Shown: positions 8,005 to 16,651 of the stretch, in pieces
Numbering within the stretch: position 1 is the first letter of the stretch
Layout: each line of letters starts with the position of its first letter
Assembly: GCF_017874235.1 (NCBI RefSeq)
Contig: NZ_JAGGLC010000002.1
Location: 1 to 64,000 of the forward strand
From: Halolamina salifodinae
Lineage (GTDB): Archaea > Halobacteriota > Halobacteria > Halobacteriales > Haloferacaceae
Direction of reading: 5' to 3'
DNA length: 64,000 nucleotides
Notes under the pieces: generated by a model
The model's database searches: none
What the model was told of the DNA's origin: nothing
What the model saw: the letters and a program-made list of their open reading frames with translations, nothing else
Program-made: the position numbers and the translations under genes

Positions 8005-8796
8005 ATGGACGCCAACTCACGCCTGACACTCGCCCACGAGGCGGCTCGGACCGGCGCAGAGCTCGCCATGAGTGGGTTCCGCGACGACTTCACGGTGGAG
8101 TCCAAGGAGTCAGAACTCGACTCCGTCACGGAGTTCGACCGCGAGGTCCAGCGACGGCTGGCGGGGCTGCTCCGCGAGAACGACGGCGGCGCCACCATCG
8201 TCGGAGAGGAGGAACTCCCGGACGTGGACACGCGCACCACCATCCCGGAGTCCGGCGACGCCTGGATCGTCGACCCCATCGACGGCACGAACAACTTCGT
8301 CGTCGGGAACCATGTCTGGGGCGTCGCGGTCAGCGCCGTCGAGGGCGGCGACGCCGTCGCCGCGGTCAACGAGTTCCCTTCGCTCGGGGACACCTACGCC
8401 GCCGGCGACGACGGCGCCACCCGCAACGGCGAGCCCTGCTCGGTGAGCGACCGCACGAACCCCGGGACGTTCACGATCAACCCCATCTTCGGGCTCTCGC
8501 CACACCATCGGCGAAAACTCTCCGAGTACGTCGACGTGATCGCCGAGGAGTTCGGCGACAGCCGCCGGTTCGGGAGCTCGCAGTTCGCGCTCTCCTCGGT
8601 CGCGGCCGGCGAACTCGACGCGGCCGTCTCCGGGATCCGCCTCGCGCCGTGGGACACCGTCGGCGGCGTTCACCTCGTCCGGCAGGCCGGTGGTACGGTG
8701 ACCGATCTCGATGGTGAGCCGTGGACCCCCACATCGTCGGGCATCATCGCCTCCAACGGCGAGGCCCACGACGAACTCGTCGCCGCGTTCGACTAG
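8005..8796 (+). CDS. Inositol monophosphatase / fructose-1,6-bisphosphatase family enzyme
   Basis: The 263-residue protein has the Li-sensitive phosphatase motifs. GEEELPDVD gives the first metal-binding Glu, WIVDPIDGTNNFV is the DPIDGT metal-binding block near residues 90-103, and APWDTVGGVHLV is the WD motif near residue 216. In archaea these enzymes hydrolyse inositol-1-phosphate and often fructose-1,6-bisphosphate, so both roles are possible. The ATG at 8005 follows a purine-rich GGGAGGGGG stretch that could serve as a ribosome-binding site. The gene ends in a CTAG shared with the convergent reductase. Confidence 0.85.
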   Translation: MDANSRLTLAHEAARTGAELAMSGFRDDFTVESKESELDSVTEFDREVQRRLAGLLRENDGGATIVGEEELPDVDTRTTIPESGDAWIVDPIDGTNNFVVGNHVWGVAVSAVEGGDAVAAVNEFPSLGDTYAAGDDGATRNGEPCSVSDRTNPGTFTINPIFGLSPHHRRKLSEYVDVIAEEFGDSRRFGSSQFALSSVAAGELDAAVSGIRLAPWDTVGGVHLVRQAGGTVTDLDGEPWTPTSSGIIASNGEAHDELVAAFD

Positions 8797-9458
8797 ACGT
8801 CGTACGAGAGCACGACGCCGTCGTCCATTCGCTCCACACCCGTTAGCGATAGCTCCGGGAACGAGTCGGGGTCGGTGAACCCCTCGCCGTCCACGAGCGT
8901 CGGCGCCTCGCGGCCGCCGATCACTGTCGACCCGACGTAGACGGTTAGCCGGTCGACGAGGCCGGCGTCGAACAGCGAGAAGACGAGTTCGCCGCCCCCC
9001 TCGACCATGAGCGAGTCGAGGCCGTGGGCCTCCAACTGCTCGAACGCGCCCGGTAGATCCACTCGATCCTCTCCTGCCACGATCACCGTCGCGCCGGCGT
9101 TTTCGAGGGCCTCGATGTCGCCCTTCACCGCTCGCTCGCTCACGAGTACGTACGTCACCGCCTCGTCGCCGAGGATTTCGGCGTCGGTCGGCGTCCGCGC
9201 GCGGGAGTCGGCCACCACCCGGGCGGGGTTCGGTGGCCGTCCCTCCGCTTCGCGCTGCTCGCGCCGCTCGGCGTCCGTTACGGTCAGACTCGGATCGTCG
9301 GCCAACTCGGTGCCGACGCCGACCACGACGCCGTCGGCCTCGGCTCGGAGGGCGTCCATCCGGTCGAAGTCCTCGGGGCCGGAGATGGCCACCTGCTCGC
9401 GCTCACGGGTCGAGAGCTTCCCGTCGACGCTCTCGGCGGCGTTCACGTGGACGTGCAT
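8793..9458 (-). CDS. 2,5-diamino-6-(ribosylamino)pyrimidinone 5'-phosphate reductase (riboflavin pathway)
   Basis: This 221-residue protein corresponds to the C-terminal reductase domain of RibD. It begins MHVHVNAAESVDGKLSTRER and contains GVVVGVGTELADDPSLTV and the MVEGGGELVFSLF nucleotide-binding region. In archaea this stand-alone enzyme reduces the ribosylamino-pyrimidinone phosphate with NAD(P)H, the second step of riboflavin, FAD and F420 precursor synthesis. No other riboflavin gene is adjacent. The length is normal. Its stop overlaps the phosphatase stop. Confidence 0.85.
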   Translation of the reverse strand: MHVHVNAAESVDGKLSTREREQVAISGPEDFDRMDALRAEADGVVVGVGTELADDPSLTVTDAERREQREAEGRPPNPARVVADSRARTPTDAEILGDEAVTYVLVSERAVKGDIEALENAGATVIVAGEDRVDLPGAFEQLEAHGLDSLMVEGGGELVFSLFDAGLVDRLTVYVGSTVIGGREAPTLVDGEGFTDPDSFPELSLTGVERMDDGVVLSYDV

Positions 9459-9539
9459 ACGCCCGTTCGCGCCGCCGTCGGGTCGACTCTTTCGGTCCGA
9501 GCGGGAACGCTCAAGGAACGGCCCGCCCGACCCCCGGGT

Positions 9540-10754
9540 ATGACCGAGACCGAGGTCGTCGTGATCGGTGGCGGGGCGACCGGCGTCGGCGTCGCCCGGG
9601 ACCTCGCGCTACGGGGGGTTGACGTGACGCTGCTTGAACGCGGGCCGGGGCTCAACGCCGGCACCTCCGGGCGCTCCCACGGCGTGCTCCACAGCGGCGC
9701 GCGCTACGCCGAGTCCGACCCCGAGGGCGCCGCCGATTGCCTGCAGGAGAACCGAATCCTCCGCGACATCGCCGAGGGCTGCGTCGCCGACTCGGGCGGC
9801 CTGTTCGTCCGCCTCGGCGGCGACGACGCCGACTACTTCGACCGAAAGCTCGACGCCTGCCGGGAGATCGGGATGGATCCAGAGCCGCTCTCACCCGCGG
9901 AACTCCGCGAACGCGTGTCGGGTCTCTCCGAGGCTGTCGAGGAGGGGTTCGCCATCCCCGACGGCGTCGTCTACCCTTCGCGGCTCGTCGCCGCCACCGC
10001 CGCGAACGCGCGGGAGTATGGCGCGACCATCCACACCGACGCCCCGGTCGTCGAGATTGACGCCGACGGCGAGGCGGACCGACGGCTCACGGTCCGAACC
10101 GGAGACGGCCCGACCGTCTCGGCGGATGTGGTCGTCAACGCCGCCGGCCCGTGGGCCGGGAAGGTCGCGTCGCTGGCCGGCGCCGAACTCGGGATACGAC
10201 CCACGCGGGGCGTGATGGTCGCCGTCGACTACCCGGATCTCGGCCCCGTGGTGAACCGCTGCCGGGAGCCTGCGGATGGCGACATCGCCGTCCCGCACGG
10301 CGAGCAGGCTGTGCTGGGCACCACGAGCGTCACCGTCGACGACCCCGACGAGTTCGAGCGCGACGACTGGGAGGTCCAGCGTACGGTCGAGGAGTGCGCC
10401 GCGATGCTGCCGCCGCTGGCCGACACACCTGTCGAGCGGACCTACTGGGGGCTCCGGCCGCTCTACGAGCCGGACGAGCTGAGTCGGGAGGGGCGGGGCA
10501 TCTCCCGGGACTTCGCCGTCGTCGCCCACGATTCGGCGCCGGGGCTGGTCAGCGTCGTCGGCGGGAAGCTCACGACCTACCGACTCATGGCCGAGGCCGT
10601 CGCCGACCACGTCTGCGGGACGCTGGGCGTCGACGAGCCCTGCCGCACGGCTGAGGAGCCGCTTCCCGGTGTAGGGGACCCGGCGCGACTCGACGAACTG
10701 GCCCGGGAGTTCGGTGCGGTCGGGCCCGCGGACGCCGACGTGGTCGGCGAGTAG
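9540..10754 (+). CDS. FAD-dependent glycerol-3-phosphate dehydrogenase-like oxidoreductase
   Basis: The 404-residue protein has an N-terminal Rossmann FAD-binding loop (VVVIGGGATGVGVARDLALR), the DAO-family motif TSGRSHGVLHSGARYA, and GWRP-like blocks (YWGLRPLY, VVGGKLTTYRLMAEAVADH) typical of GlpA/GlpD. It should oxidise glycerol-3-phosphate to dihydroxyacetone phosphate at the membrane. Canonical GlpA (about 560 residues) has a C-terminal iron-sulphur/BFD-type domain. Here the protein stops after the FAD domain (EFGAVGPADADVVGE), and no glpB or glpC follows. It is a short form or a naturally truncated gene. The ATG at 9540 starts directly at the Rossmann strand. Confidence 0.75.
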   Translation: MTETEVVVIGGGATGVGVARDLALRGVDVTLLERGPGLNAGTSGRSHGVLHSGARYAESDPEGAADCLQENRILRDIAEGCVADSGGLFVRLGGDDADYFDRKLDACREIGMDPEPLSPAELRERVSGLSEAVEEGFAIPDGVVYPSRLVAATAANAREYGATIHTDAPVVEIDADGEADRRLTVRTGDGPTVSADVVVNAAGPWAGKVASLAGAELGIRPTRGVMVAVDYPDLGPVVNRCREPADGDIAVPHGEQAVLGTTSVTVDDPDEFERDDWEVQRTVEECAAMLPPLADTPVERTYWGLRPLYEPDELSREGRGISRDFAVVAHDSAPGLVSVVGGKLTTYRLMAEAVADHVCGTLGVDEPCRTAEEPLPGVGDPARLDELAREFGAVGPADADVVGE

Positions 10755-10860
10755 CGAACAGTCGGAGAGCGGGGGTCGGCGCGACGGGCTCCGAGCACCT
10801 GCCGTGTTCGTCGCGCCGCAGTACTCAGCTCACGCGACGGGCTGGTCCCGTCTTCGTTCA

Positions 10861-10865
10861 AAAAG
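10861..10865 (-). terminator. T-tract terminator after ileS
   Basis: A run of five A on the + strand (T5 on the ileS strand) lies 22 nt beyond the ileS stop. It is the only such run in this intergenic space and fits archaeal oligo-T termination. Confidence 0.4.
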
Positions 10866-10886
10866 GTTCGTAGCTGGAGCGGCGGC

Positions 10887-13800
10887 TCAGTCGTCGACCG
10901 GTTCGACGCCAATGGTCACATCGACGCCCTCGATCTCCCAGTCCTCGACGAGGCCGATCGCCTCATCGATATCCGCGACGTCGACGAACCCGGCGGCGCG
11001 CACTTCGTCGGCCACCAGATCGCGGCGGTCGTCGAAGAAGCCGGCCACGCGCTCGTCGTCGATGTCGACCGCGACGCGGATCTCCTCCTCGACGTCCAGG
11101 TCGAGGCGCTTGCGGGTCTCCTGCACCCGGCGAATCAGGTCGCGGGCGTACCCCTCACGCTCGATCTCCTCGGTGAGTTCCGTGTCGACGTAGACGCGGC
11201 CTTGATCGAACTCGGCGGCGGAGACACCCTCCGGTGGCTTGGCGTCGTACTCGACCATCTCGTCGGTGAGTTCGGTCGTCTCGCCGTCGATGTCGACGCC
11301 GCCCTCGACGTTCTCGCGGGGTTCACCACGGACTGCGGCCATCACGTCCTGTGCCTCGGCGCCGAATTCAGGCCCGATGACGCTCATCTGTGGTTTCGCG
11401 ACCTCGACCAGATCCTCGAACTGGTCGGTAACCGTGAGTTTCTGGGCGTTCACGCGCTCGAGGAACAGATCCTCGAGGTCGCGCATGGCGTCGGCGACAG
11501 CCTCGTCGTCAGTCTCGACAACGACCTCCTGCACGGGCCAGCGGAGCTTTCTCCCGCCCTGCTGGCGTGCGTTCGCGGCGGCCTCCTCGACCTCGCGGAG
11601 CACGGCCATGTTCTGCTCCAGGTCGGGGTCGTGCCACTCGTCGTCGGGCGTCGGCGCGTCGAGCATGTGGACCGTCTCGGCGCCGCCGTCGAGAGTGTGG
11701 TACATCCGGTCAGCGAGATACGGCGTGAACGGCGCGAGCAGGCGCACGACCTCGTTCAGCACCGTCGAGAGCGTCGCGTAGGCGCCGCGCTTGCTCGCCG
11801 AATCGGACTCCTCCCACATGCGCTCGCGGATCGCCTTCACGTAGAAGCGACTCACGTCCTCGGTGACGAAGTCGAGCAGCGCGTTGAGCGCGTCGTGGGG
11901 CGCGTACTCCTCCCACGCCTCCTCGGTCTCCTGTTCGACCGTCTGGAGTCGGGAGAGCACCCACTCGTCGACGACCGAAAGCTCGCCAGCGCCGGAGCCT
12001 TCGGCCCCGGCTGGCTCGACGGGCTCGTCCCGGGCCAGTCGAACGTCGCTCAGGTCGGCCTCGCCCGGGTCGTAGTCGTCCAGTTCCATGTACGGCAGCG
12101 GGAACCGGAACACGTTCCAGAGGATGTTGAGCGTCGACTGCATCTCCGCGAGGCCGTCCCACTCGAAGCGCAGGTCGGCGCCGTGCTGGTCGTGGCTCAG
12201 CAGGTAGGCTCGGAGCGGGTCGCGACCCACTTCCTCGATGGCCTCGTGGGGCGTGACGATGTTGCCGAGGCTCTTGGACATCTTCCGGCCGTCGCTGTCC
12301 AGCGCGAACCCGTGCATCACGACCTCGTCGTAGGGGATCTGGTCGACGGCGGCGGTACCCATCCCCAACTGCGACCAGAACCAGCCGCGTGTCTGGTCGT
12401 GGGCCTCAGCGATGACGTCGGCGGGCCAGAACTCCTCGTGGGCGTCGGTCTCGCCGGGGAAGTCGAGCGTCCCCCACGAGGCGACCGAGGAGTCCAGCCA
12501 GACGTCGAACACGTCGGGGACGCGGGTGTAGGTCGTGTCGCCCTCGGTGATCGTGAGGTCGTCGACGGTCGGCCGGTGGAGGTCGAGTTCCTCAGGGTCG
12601 ACATCCTGATCGGCGCGCTCGGCGAGTTCGTCGCGGGTGCCGATCACGATCAGGTCGTCGGCGGTCATCTCCTCGGGCGAGAGCCCTTCGGGGGTCCAGA
12701 TAGGGATCGGGATCCCCCAGTAGCGCTGTCGGGAGACGTTCCAGTCCGGCGAGTCCTCGATGAAGTTCCGGAAACGGTTCTCCCGGGCCTCCGGCGGGTG
12801 CCACTCGCTGTCCTCCATGTTCTCGAGGAGGTCCTCCTTCACGTCGGTGACCGTGATGAACCACTGGTTCGTCGCGAGGAAGATGATGTCCGTGTCACAG
12901 CGCCAGCACTGCCCGTAGTCGTGGGCGTACGTCTCGTGGGCGAGCAGATAGCCGTTGGCCCGGAGGTCGTCGATGATCCCCTCGTTTGCGTCGCGGACGA
13001 ACTGGCCGGCGTACTTGCCGGCACGCTCGTCGTAGACGCCATCGCCGCCGACGGGACAGAAGATGTCGAGGCCGAGTTCGTCGCCGCGCTGGAAGTCCTC
13101 CTGTCCGTGGCCGGGTGCGGAGTGTACGAGGCCGGTCCGGTCGGTCTCGACGTAGTCGGCGTGGTAGACCTCGCCGGCGCCGACGAAGGAGGGGTGCTCG
13201 GGCACTTCCTCGGCCAGCGGCTGGTCGTACTCCCAGCCGACGAGCTCCTCCCCTGAGCGTTCCTCCTCGACTTCGTACTCGTCGTAGCCGCCCTTCTCCA
13301 TCACCGACTCGACGCAGTCGGCGGCGACGTAGAGCACGTCCTCCTCGCCGGCGCGCTGGGCGCGCACCTTCGCGTACGTGGCCGCCTCGTCGACGGCGAT
13401 GAACGTGTTCGCGGGGACGGTCCACGGGGTGGTCGTCCACGCCACGAGGCTTCCCTCGTGGTCGGCAAGCGGGAACTGTACGTAGATGGAGGGGTCCTCG
13501 ACCTGGTGGTACTCGACCTCGTTTTTCGCGATGGCCGTCTCACACCGGGGACACTGGGTGATGGAGCGCTTGCCTTGCTCGACGAGGTCGTTGTCGTGGG
13601 CCTGCGAGAACGCCCACCACGCGGACTCCATGTACTCGGGGGAGATGGTCTGGTAGGGGTTCTCCCAGTCCATCCAGACGCCGATGGACTGGAAGTCCTC
13701 GTCCATGTTCTCGCGGTTCTCGACGGCGAACCGCTTGCACTCCTCGATGAACTGCTCCATCCCGTACTCCTCGATGTCCTGTTTGGACTCGAAGCCGAGT

Positions 13801-14096
13801 TCCTGTTCGACTTTGGTCTCGATGGGCAGGCCGTGCATGTCGTAGCCCGGCCGGTCGGTCACGTCGTGGCCCTCCATCCGCTTGCGCCGGATGATCGAGT
13901 CCTTGAGGGTCTTGTTCCACGCGGTGCCGAGATGCATCTGCCCGGAGGTGTAGGGGGGGCCGTCGACGAAGAAGAAAGGTGGGTCGTCGGCGTGTGCCTC
14001 CTTGGTCCGTTCGTAGGCGTCGTGTTCGTCCCAGTGCGCCGAGACAGTCTCCTCGACCGTCCGCGGTTCGTACTGGTCCGGGACCTCCTCGTCCAT
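10887..14096 (-). CDS. ileS: Isoleucyl-tRNA synthetase
   Basis: The 1069-residue class I synthetase has the HIGH-type motif PPYTSGQMHLGTAWN near residue 50, the CP1 editing domain with TTTPWTVPANT, WFWSQLGMG in the Rossmann half, and KMSKSLGN near residue 600. The C-terminal anticodon-binding domain is long, as in archaeal and eukaryotic enzymes. It charges tRNA-Ile with isoleucine and edits valine. The start is set by a TATA (TTGATAAGC, 14118-14126) 26 nt before the ATG at 14096; the frame extends ten codons further upstream but those are unlikely. A small alanine/glycine insert (PAGAEGSGAGE) coincides with an imperfect hairpin at 11991-12011 and may belong to the paired-hairpin family described in the findings. 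Confidence 0.93.
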   Translation of the reverse strand: MDEEVPDQYEPRTVEETVSAHWDEHDAYERTKEAHADDPPFFFVDGPPYTSGQMHLGTAWNKTLKDSIIRRKRMEGHDVTDRPGYDMHGLPIETKVEQELGFESKQDIEEYGMEQFIEECKRFAVENRENMDEDFQSIGVWMDWENPYQTISPEYMESAWWAFSQAHDNDLVEQGKRSITQCPRCETAIAKNEVEYHQVEDPSIYVQFPLADHEGSLVAWTTTPWTVPANTFIAVDEAATYAKVRAQRAGEEDVLYVAADCVESVMEKGGYDEYEVEEERSGEELVGWEYDQPLAEEVPEHPSFVGAGEVYHADYVETDRTGLVHSAPGHGQEDFQRGDELGLDIFCPVGGDGVYDERAGKYAGQFVRDANEGIIDDLRANGYLLAHETYAHDYGQCWRCDTDIIFLATNQWFITVTDVKEDLLENMEDSEWHPPEARENRFRNFIEDSPDWNVSRQRYWGIPIPIWTPEGLSPEEMTADDLIVIGTRDELAERADQDVDPEELDLHRPTVDDLTITEGDTTYTRVPDVFDVWLDSSVASWGTLDFPGETDAHEEFWPADVIAEAHDQTRGWFWSQLGMGTAAVDQIPYDEVVMHGFALDSDGRKMSKSLGNIVTPHEAIEEVGRDPLRAYLLSHDQHGADLRFEWDGLAEMQSTLNILWNVFRFPLPYMELDDYDPGEADLSDVRLARDEPVEPAGAEGSGAGELSVVDEWVLSRLQTVEQETEEAWEEYAPHDALNALLDFVTEDVSRFYVKAIRERMWEESDSASKRGAYATLSTVLNEVVRLLAPFTPYLADRMYHTLDGGAETVHMLDAPTPDDEWHDPDLEQNMAVLREVEEAAANARQQGGRKLRWPVQEVVVETDDEAVADAMRDLEDLFLERVNAQKLTVTDQFEDLVEVAKPQMSVIGPEFGAEAQDVMAAVRGEPRENVEGGVDIDGETTELTDEMVEYDAKPPEGVSAAEFDQGRVYVDTELTEEIEREGYARDLIRRVQETRKRLDLDVEEEIRVAVDIDDERVAGFFDDRRDLVADEVRAAGFVDVADIDEAIGLVEDWEIEGVDVTIGVEPVDD

Positions 14097-14117
14097 ACGT
14101 CTTGGGTGGATTGGGTC

Positions 14118-14126
14118 GCTTATCAA
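14118..14126 (-). promoter_or_regulatory. TATA box of ileS
   Basis: TTGATAAGC on the coding strand, centred 26 nt before the ATG at 14096. Confidence 0.6.
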
Positions 14127-14204
14127 CCCGGTGGTCCGGCAGTCCGAGTGTTGGATGGATTCGGTCGATGGGTTGCTTGAGTCAACTGCTGCTTGTCGAC
14201 TGCT

Positions 14205-14490
14205 TGGGTCAGCAACCCCGAGAAAGCCCCTGGCCGCTACGGTCCCGCGACTCGCTGCGCGCTTCGGTCGCTACGCTCCCTCAGTGCTTGTGTCGTCACC
14301 AGAACGCTTCGCGTTCTGGTTGGCAGACGAGAGCTTTGCTCTCGTCGACGTCAGGGTTCCCGTAGCGGCCAGCCCCTTTCAGTCCCGCCCACGACACCGC
14401 CCACAGCCTCCCCAGCCGACTCGTTCCTTCGCTCGCGCTCAGTCACTCGCCCTCGCGCTGACGGACACACTGAGGTGTCCGTGATTCGCG
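14205..14490. repeat. Structured intergenic repeat element with nested hairpins
   Basis: This gene-free stretch is dominated by inverted repeats. A perfect 13-bp pair, CTGGCCGCTACGG (14230-14242) and CCGTAGCGGCCAG (14360-14372), encloses two back-to-back hairpins. The first has arms CCAGAACGC/GCGTTCTGG (14299-14319) and the second GACGAGAGC/GCTCTCGTC (14326-14346), both with 3-nt loops and separated by TTGGCA. A further hairpin with arms ACGGACAC/GTGTCCGT lies at 14461-14482. The block looks like a dispersed haloarchaeal intergenic repeat, possibly a non-autonomous mobile element or a transcribed structured RNA. Open frames across it have no protein-like composition. It separates the ileS promoter from the esterase gene. 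Confidence 0.6.
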
Positions 14491-14561
14491 CCGACAGCCT
14501 CCATCGGCGTCGACGTGCCGCGAGGGGGACGTTCAAGCCGCCCGGCCACCAACGACGGGTA

Positions 14562-15206
14562 ATGACGGACATCCCGCTCGAACACGTCCACCGCGAACCG
14601 GACACCGACACCGGAAACGCCGTCTTCGTCCTGCACGGCCGTGGCGCCAACGAAGAAGACCTCCTCCCCGTCGCCGAGCGTCTGCCGGGCGAGCGCCACG
14701 TGATCAGCTTCCGCGCGCCCGACCGCCTGCAGGGGGGTTACACGTGGTACGACCTCGATCTCTCGGCGGGCGGCCTCGAACAGAGCCAGCCCGATCCCGA
14801 AGGGTTCCGGCGCAGCCTCGACCTCGTGGCCGAGTCCGTCGACGCCGCCGTCGAGAAGTACGGCCTCGACGCCGACGAACTCGGCCTACTGGGGTTCAGT
14901 CAGGGCGCGATCACCAGCTTCTCGCTCGTGCTCGAACAGCCAGACACGTTCGCGTGGGTCGCCGGCCACCACGGCTACCTCGCCGAGTCCCACGCCGACC
15001 GCGCGCCCGAGGGGATCGAGGGCAAGCCCGTCTTCGTCGGCGCCGGCGCGGCCGACCAGATCATCCCGGCGACCCGGAGCGAGGCTGCCGCCGAGGGGCT
15101 TCGCGAGGCTGGCGCCGACGTGACCTTCGAGGCGTACGAGGGCGGTCACGGAATCGGCCAGGAGGAGCTAGCCGACGTCGCCGAGTTCGTCGAAGCGCAC
15201 GACTGA
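14562..15206 (+). CDS. Alpha/beta-hydrolase, carboxylesterase/phospholipase type
   Basis: The 214-residue protein begins MTDIPLEHVHREPDTDTGNA and follows with the oxyanion region FVLHGRGANEEDLLPVAERL. The nucleophile elbow GLLGFSQGAI (GxSxG), an acid region FVGAGAADQIIPA and the catalytic histidine in YEGGHGIGQEEL complete the triad. This is the small acyl-protein-thioesterase/carboxylesterase (YpfH-like) fold. It should hydrolyse small esters in the cytoplasm; there is no signal peptide. The start is the ATG after the repeat element, because the upstream open frame translates the repeat. Confidence 0.85.
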   Translation: MTDIPLEHVHREPDTDTGNAVFVLHGRGANEEDLLPVAERLPGERHVISFRAPDRLQGGYTWYDLDLSAGGLEQSQPDPEGFRRSLDLVAESVDAAVEKYGLDADELGLLGFSQGAITSFSLVLEQPDTFAWVAGHHGYLAESHADRAPEGIEGKPVFVGAGAADQIIPATRSEAAAEGLREAGADVTFEAYEGGHGIGQEELADVAEFVEAHD

Positions 15207-15209
15207 GGC

Positions 15210-16610
15210 TCAGCCGCTGGGCGTCGGCGTCTGGGTCGCCGTCCCGTCAGCGCTCGCGTTTTTCGCTCTCGGGAGCCAGTCAGGCTCCGTTGGCCCCACT
15301 TCCTCGAACCGGTAGTCGAGCGCGAACCGGATCTGTTCGCGCTCGCCGTCGCCGTCGGCGTCCGGAACCGTGTAGCTCGCCCGAATCGTCGTGATCACGC
15401 CGCGGTCGGAGACGATCAGCAGTCCGTCGTAGTCCTCGATATTTTCGCCAAGCCTGTCTGGCGGGTTGTCGACGGCAATTCGGTACGTCGGGCAGTCAGT
15501 ATCGTACTCGATGGCGCAGGTGACGACGCTGTCCTCGGCGCTGACGAAGTAGCGGTAGAGATAGCCCTGTACGCTCCCGTCGAGGTTCGTCGCCGGCGCC
15601 TCCTCCACCGATCGGGCCCGGTAGTCGATGTCGTCGCCGAACACGACGCGGTCGTACACCGTCTCGCCGTCGGCATAGAGCGAGACGCTGGAGTTGATCG
15701 TCCCGTTCCGACCCGTGAGAACCGAGTTGCTCTCGTGGCGGTAGTAGCTCTCGTTCACGATCACCGACGTCGCATTGCGCGAGACGACCCCGCGGGTCCC
15801 GTTCGCGCTCGGGAACGCGTGGAGTTCCGTATGCAGCACTCGCGAGCGGTTCTGTACGCCGGCGACGTGGGCATCGGCGAGGGTCATCCCGCTTTCGACG
15901 CCGTCGAGGCTGACTCCCGGCGCCACGTTGGGCCCCCCGGTCGGCTCCGGTGTCCCAACACCAACAGCGCCGACGGTCCCGTCCTCGGGCGTCACGTTCC
16001 CCACTGTGATCGGTGCCTGCTCGGGCCCGCTGCCGGGTAATCCCGGCCCGGCGAAGGCGACGCCGACGAGTGCGAGGATCACGATAACGGCGAGCGCACG
16101 TCGACCGACGTCGACAGTCGGAATCGCCGGCAGGAGCGTTCCGGCCTCGCCACTCTCCTCGGTCTCCTCTCGCACTTCCCGCGCTAGCGGCTTCCCGACG
16201 TGCTGTTCGTACAGATCCTCCGCGACCCCGCGCTCGACGCCATAGAGCAACAGATCCCGGAGGTCCACGGGCGAGACGTACTCGACACCAGTCTCGCTCG
16301 CAGCCGTGCGGACGGCCTCGCGACCGCGCGTGGCGACCAGCGTGTCGAGGCCCGAGAGGTCCGGCGTCCAGAATCTGCCGGGGTCGACGACGCCGATCCG
16401 TCGCTGTTGGCCGTCTCGTTCGGCGAGGACGACGCCGTCGACAGAGGCGTTCGCTTCTGTCTGGCCAGCGGGAGCTTCGCTCCCGCGACCATCGTCGATG
16501 CTCGTCTCCCACCCGCGAGCACTCCAGAGGGCGGCGACGAACGCGGTTCGGTCGGCGGCGTGGAGGGCGCGGAACTCCCGGGCGAACGCGTCGGCGGGGA
16601 CCGGCGGCAT
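15210..16610 (-). CDS. Membrane protein with cytoplasmic nuclease-like domain and exported domain, unknown function
   Basis: In this 466-residue protein, residues about 1-150 look like a restriction-endonuclease-fold (Mrr-like) cytoplasmic domain, with FVAALWSARGWETSI, VVLAERDGQQRRIGVVDPGR and YVSPVDLRDLLLYGVERGVA. The resemblance is weak and no catalytic set is certain. One transmembrane helix follows (RRALAVIVILALVGVAFAGP). The exported C-terminal part has several N-x-S/T sequons (NRS, NGT, NAT, NES) and two cysteines (VTCAIEYDTDC), like haloarchaeal surface lipoprotein domains. It may sense something outside the cell and signal inward. Residues near 45-60 (GSEAPAGQTEANASV) are encoded by a paired hairpin and look inserted. 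Confidence 0.65.
   Translation of the reverse strand: MPPVPADAFAREFRALHAADRTAFVAALWSARGWETSIDDGRGSEAPAGQTEANASVDGVVLAERDGQQRRIGVVDPGRFWTPDLSGLDTLVATRGREAVRTAASETGVEYVSPVDLRDLLLYGVERGVAEDLYEQHVGKPLAREVREETEESGEAGTLLPAIPTVDVGRRALAVIVILALVGVAFAGPGLPGSGPEQAPITVGNVTPEDGTVGAVGVGTPEPTGGPNVAPGVSLDGVESGMTLADAHVAGVQNRSRVLHTELHAFPSANGTRGVVSRNATSVIVNESYYRHESNSVLTGRNGTINSSVSLYADGETVYDRVVFGDDIDYRARSVEEAPATNLDGSVQGYLYRYFVSAEDSVVTCAIEYDTDCPTYRIAVDNPPDRLGENIEDYDGLLIVSDRGVITTIRASYTVPDADGDGEREQIRFALDYRFEEVGPTEPDWLPRAKNASADGTATQTPTPSG
16441..16486. repeat. Paired-hairpin insert inside the membrane-protein gene
   Basis: Two adjacent hairpins lie in the coding sequence. The first has arms ACAGAGGCG/CGCTTCTGT (16441-16460, one G-T pair). 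The second has arms GCGGGAGC/GCTCCCGC with a TTC loop (16468-16486). The 7-nt spacer CTGGCCA resembles TTGGCA in the intergenic copy at 14.3 kb. The segment is in frame. Confidence 0.5.
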
Positions 16611-16651
16611 TGCCGACTAGTAGGGCGACCGACGCAAAAACACACCGGCGC

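Noticed and set aside
11991..12011. Further hairpin insert in ileS
   Set aside because: The stem has a mismatch and no clean partner hairpin, so membership in the paired-hairpin family is not supported well enough to list as a repeat.
11202..13256. 684-codon plus-strand frame opposite ileS
   Set aside because: Shadow of a fully supported synthetase gene.
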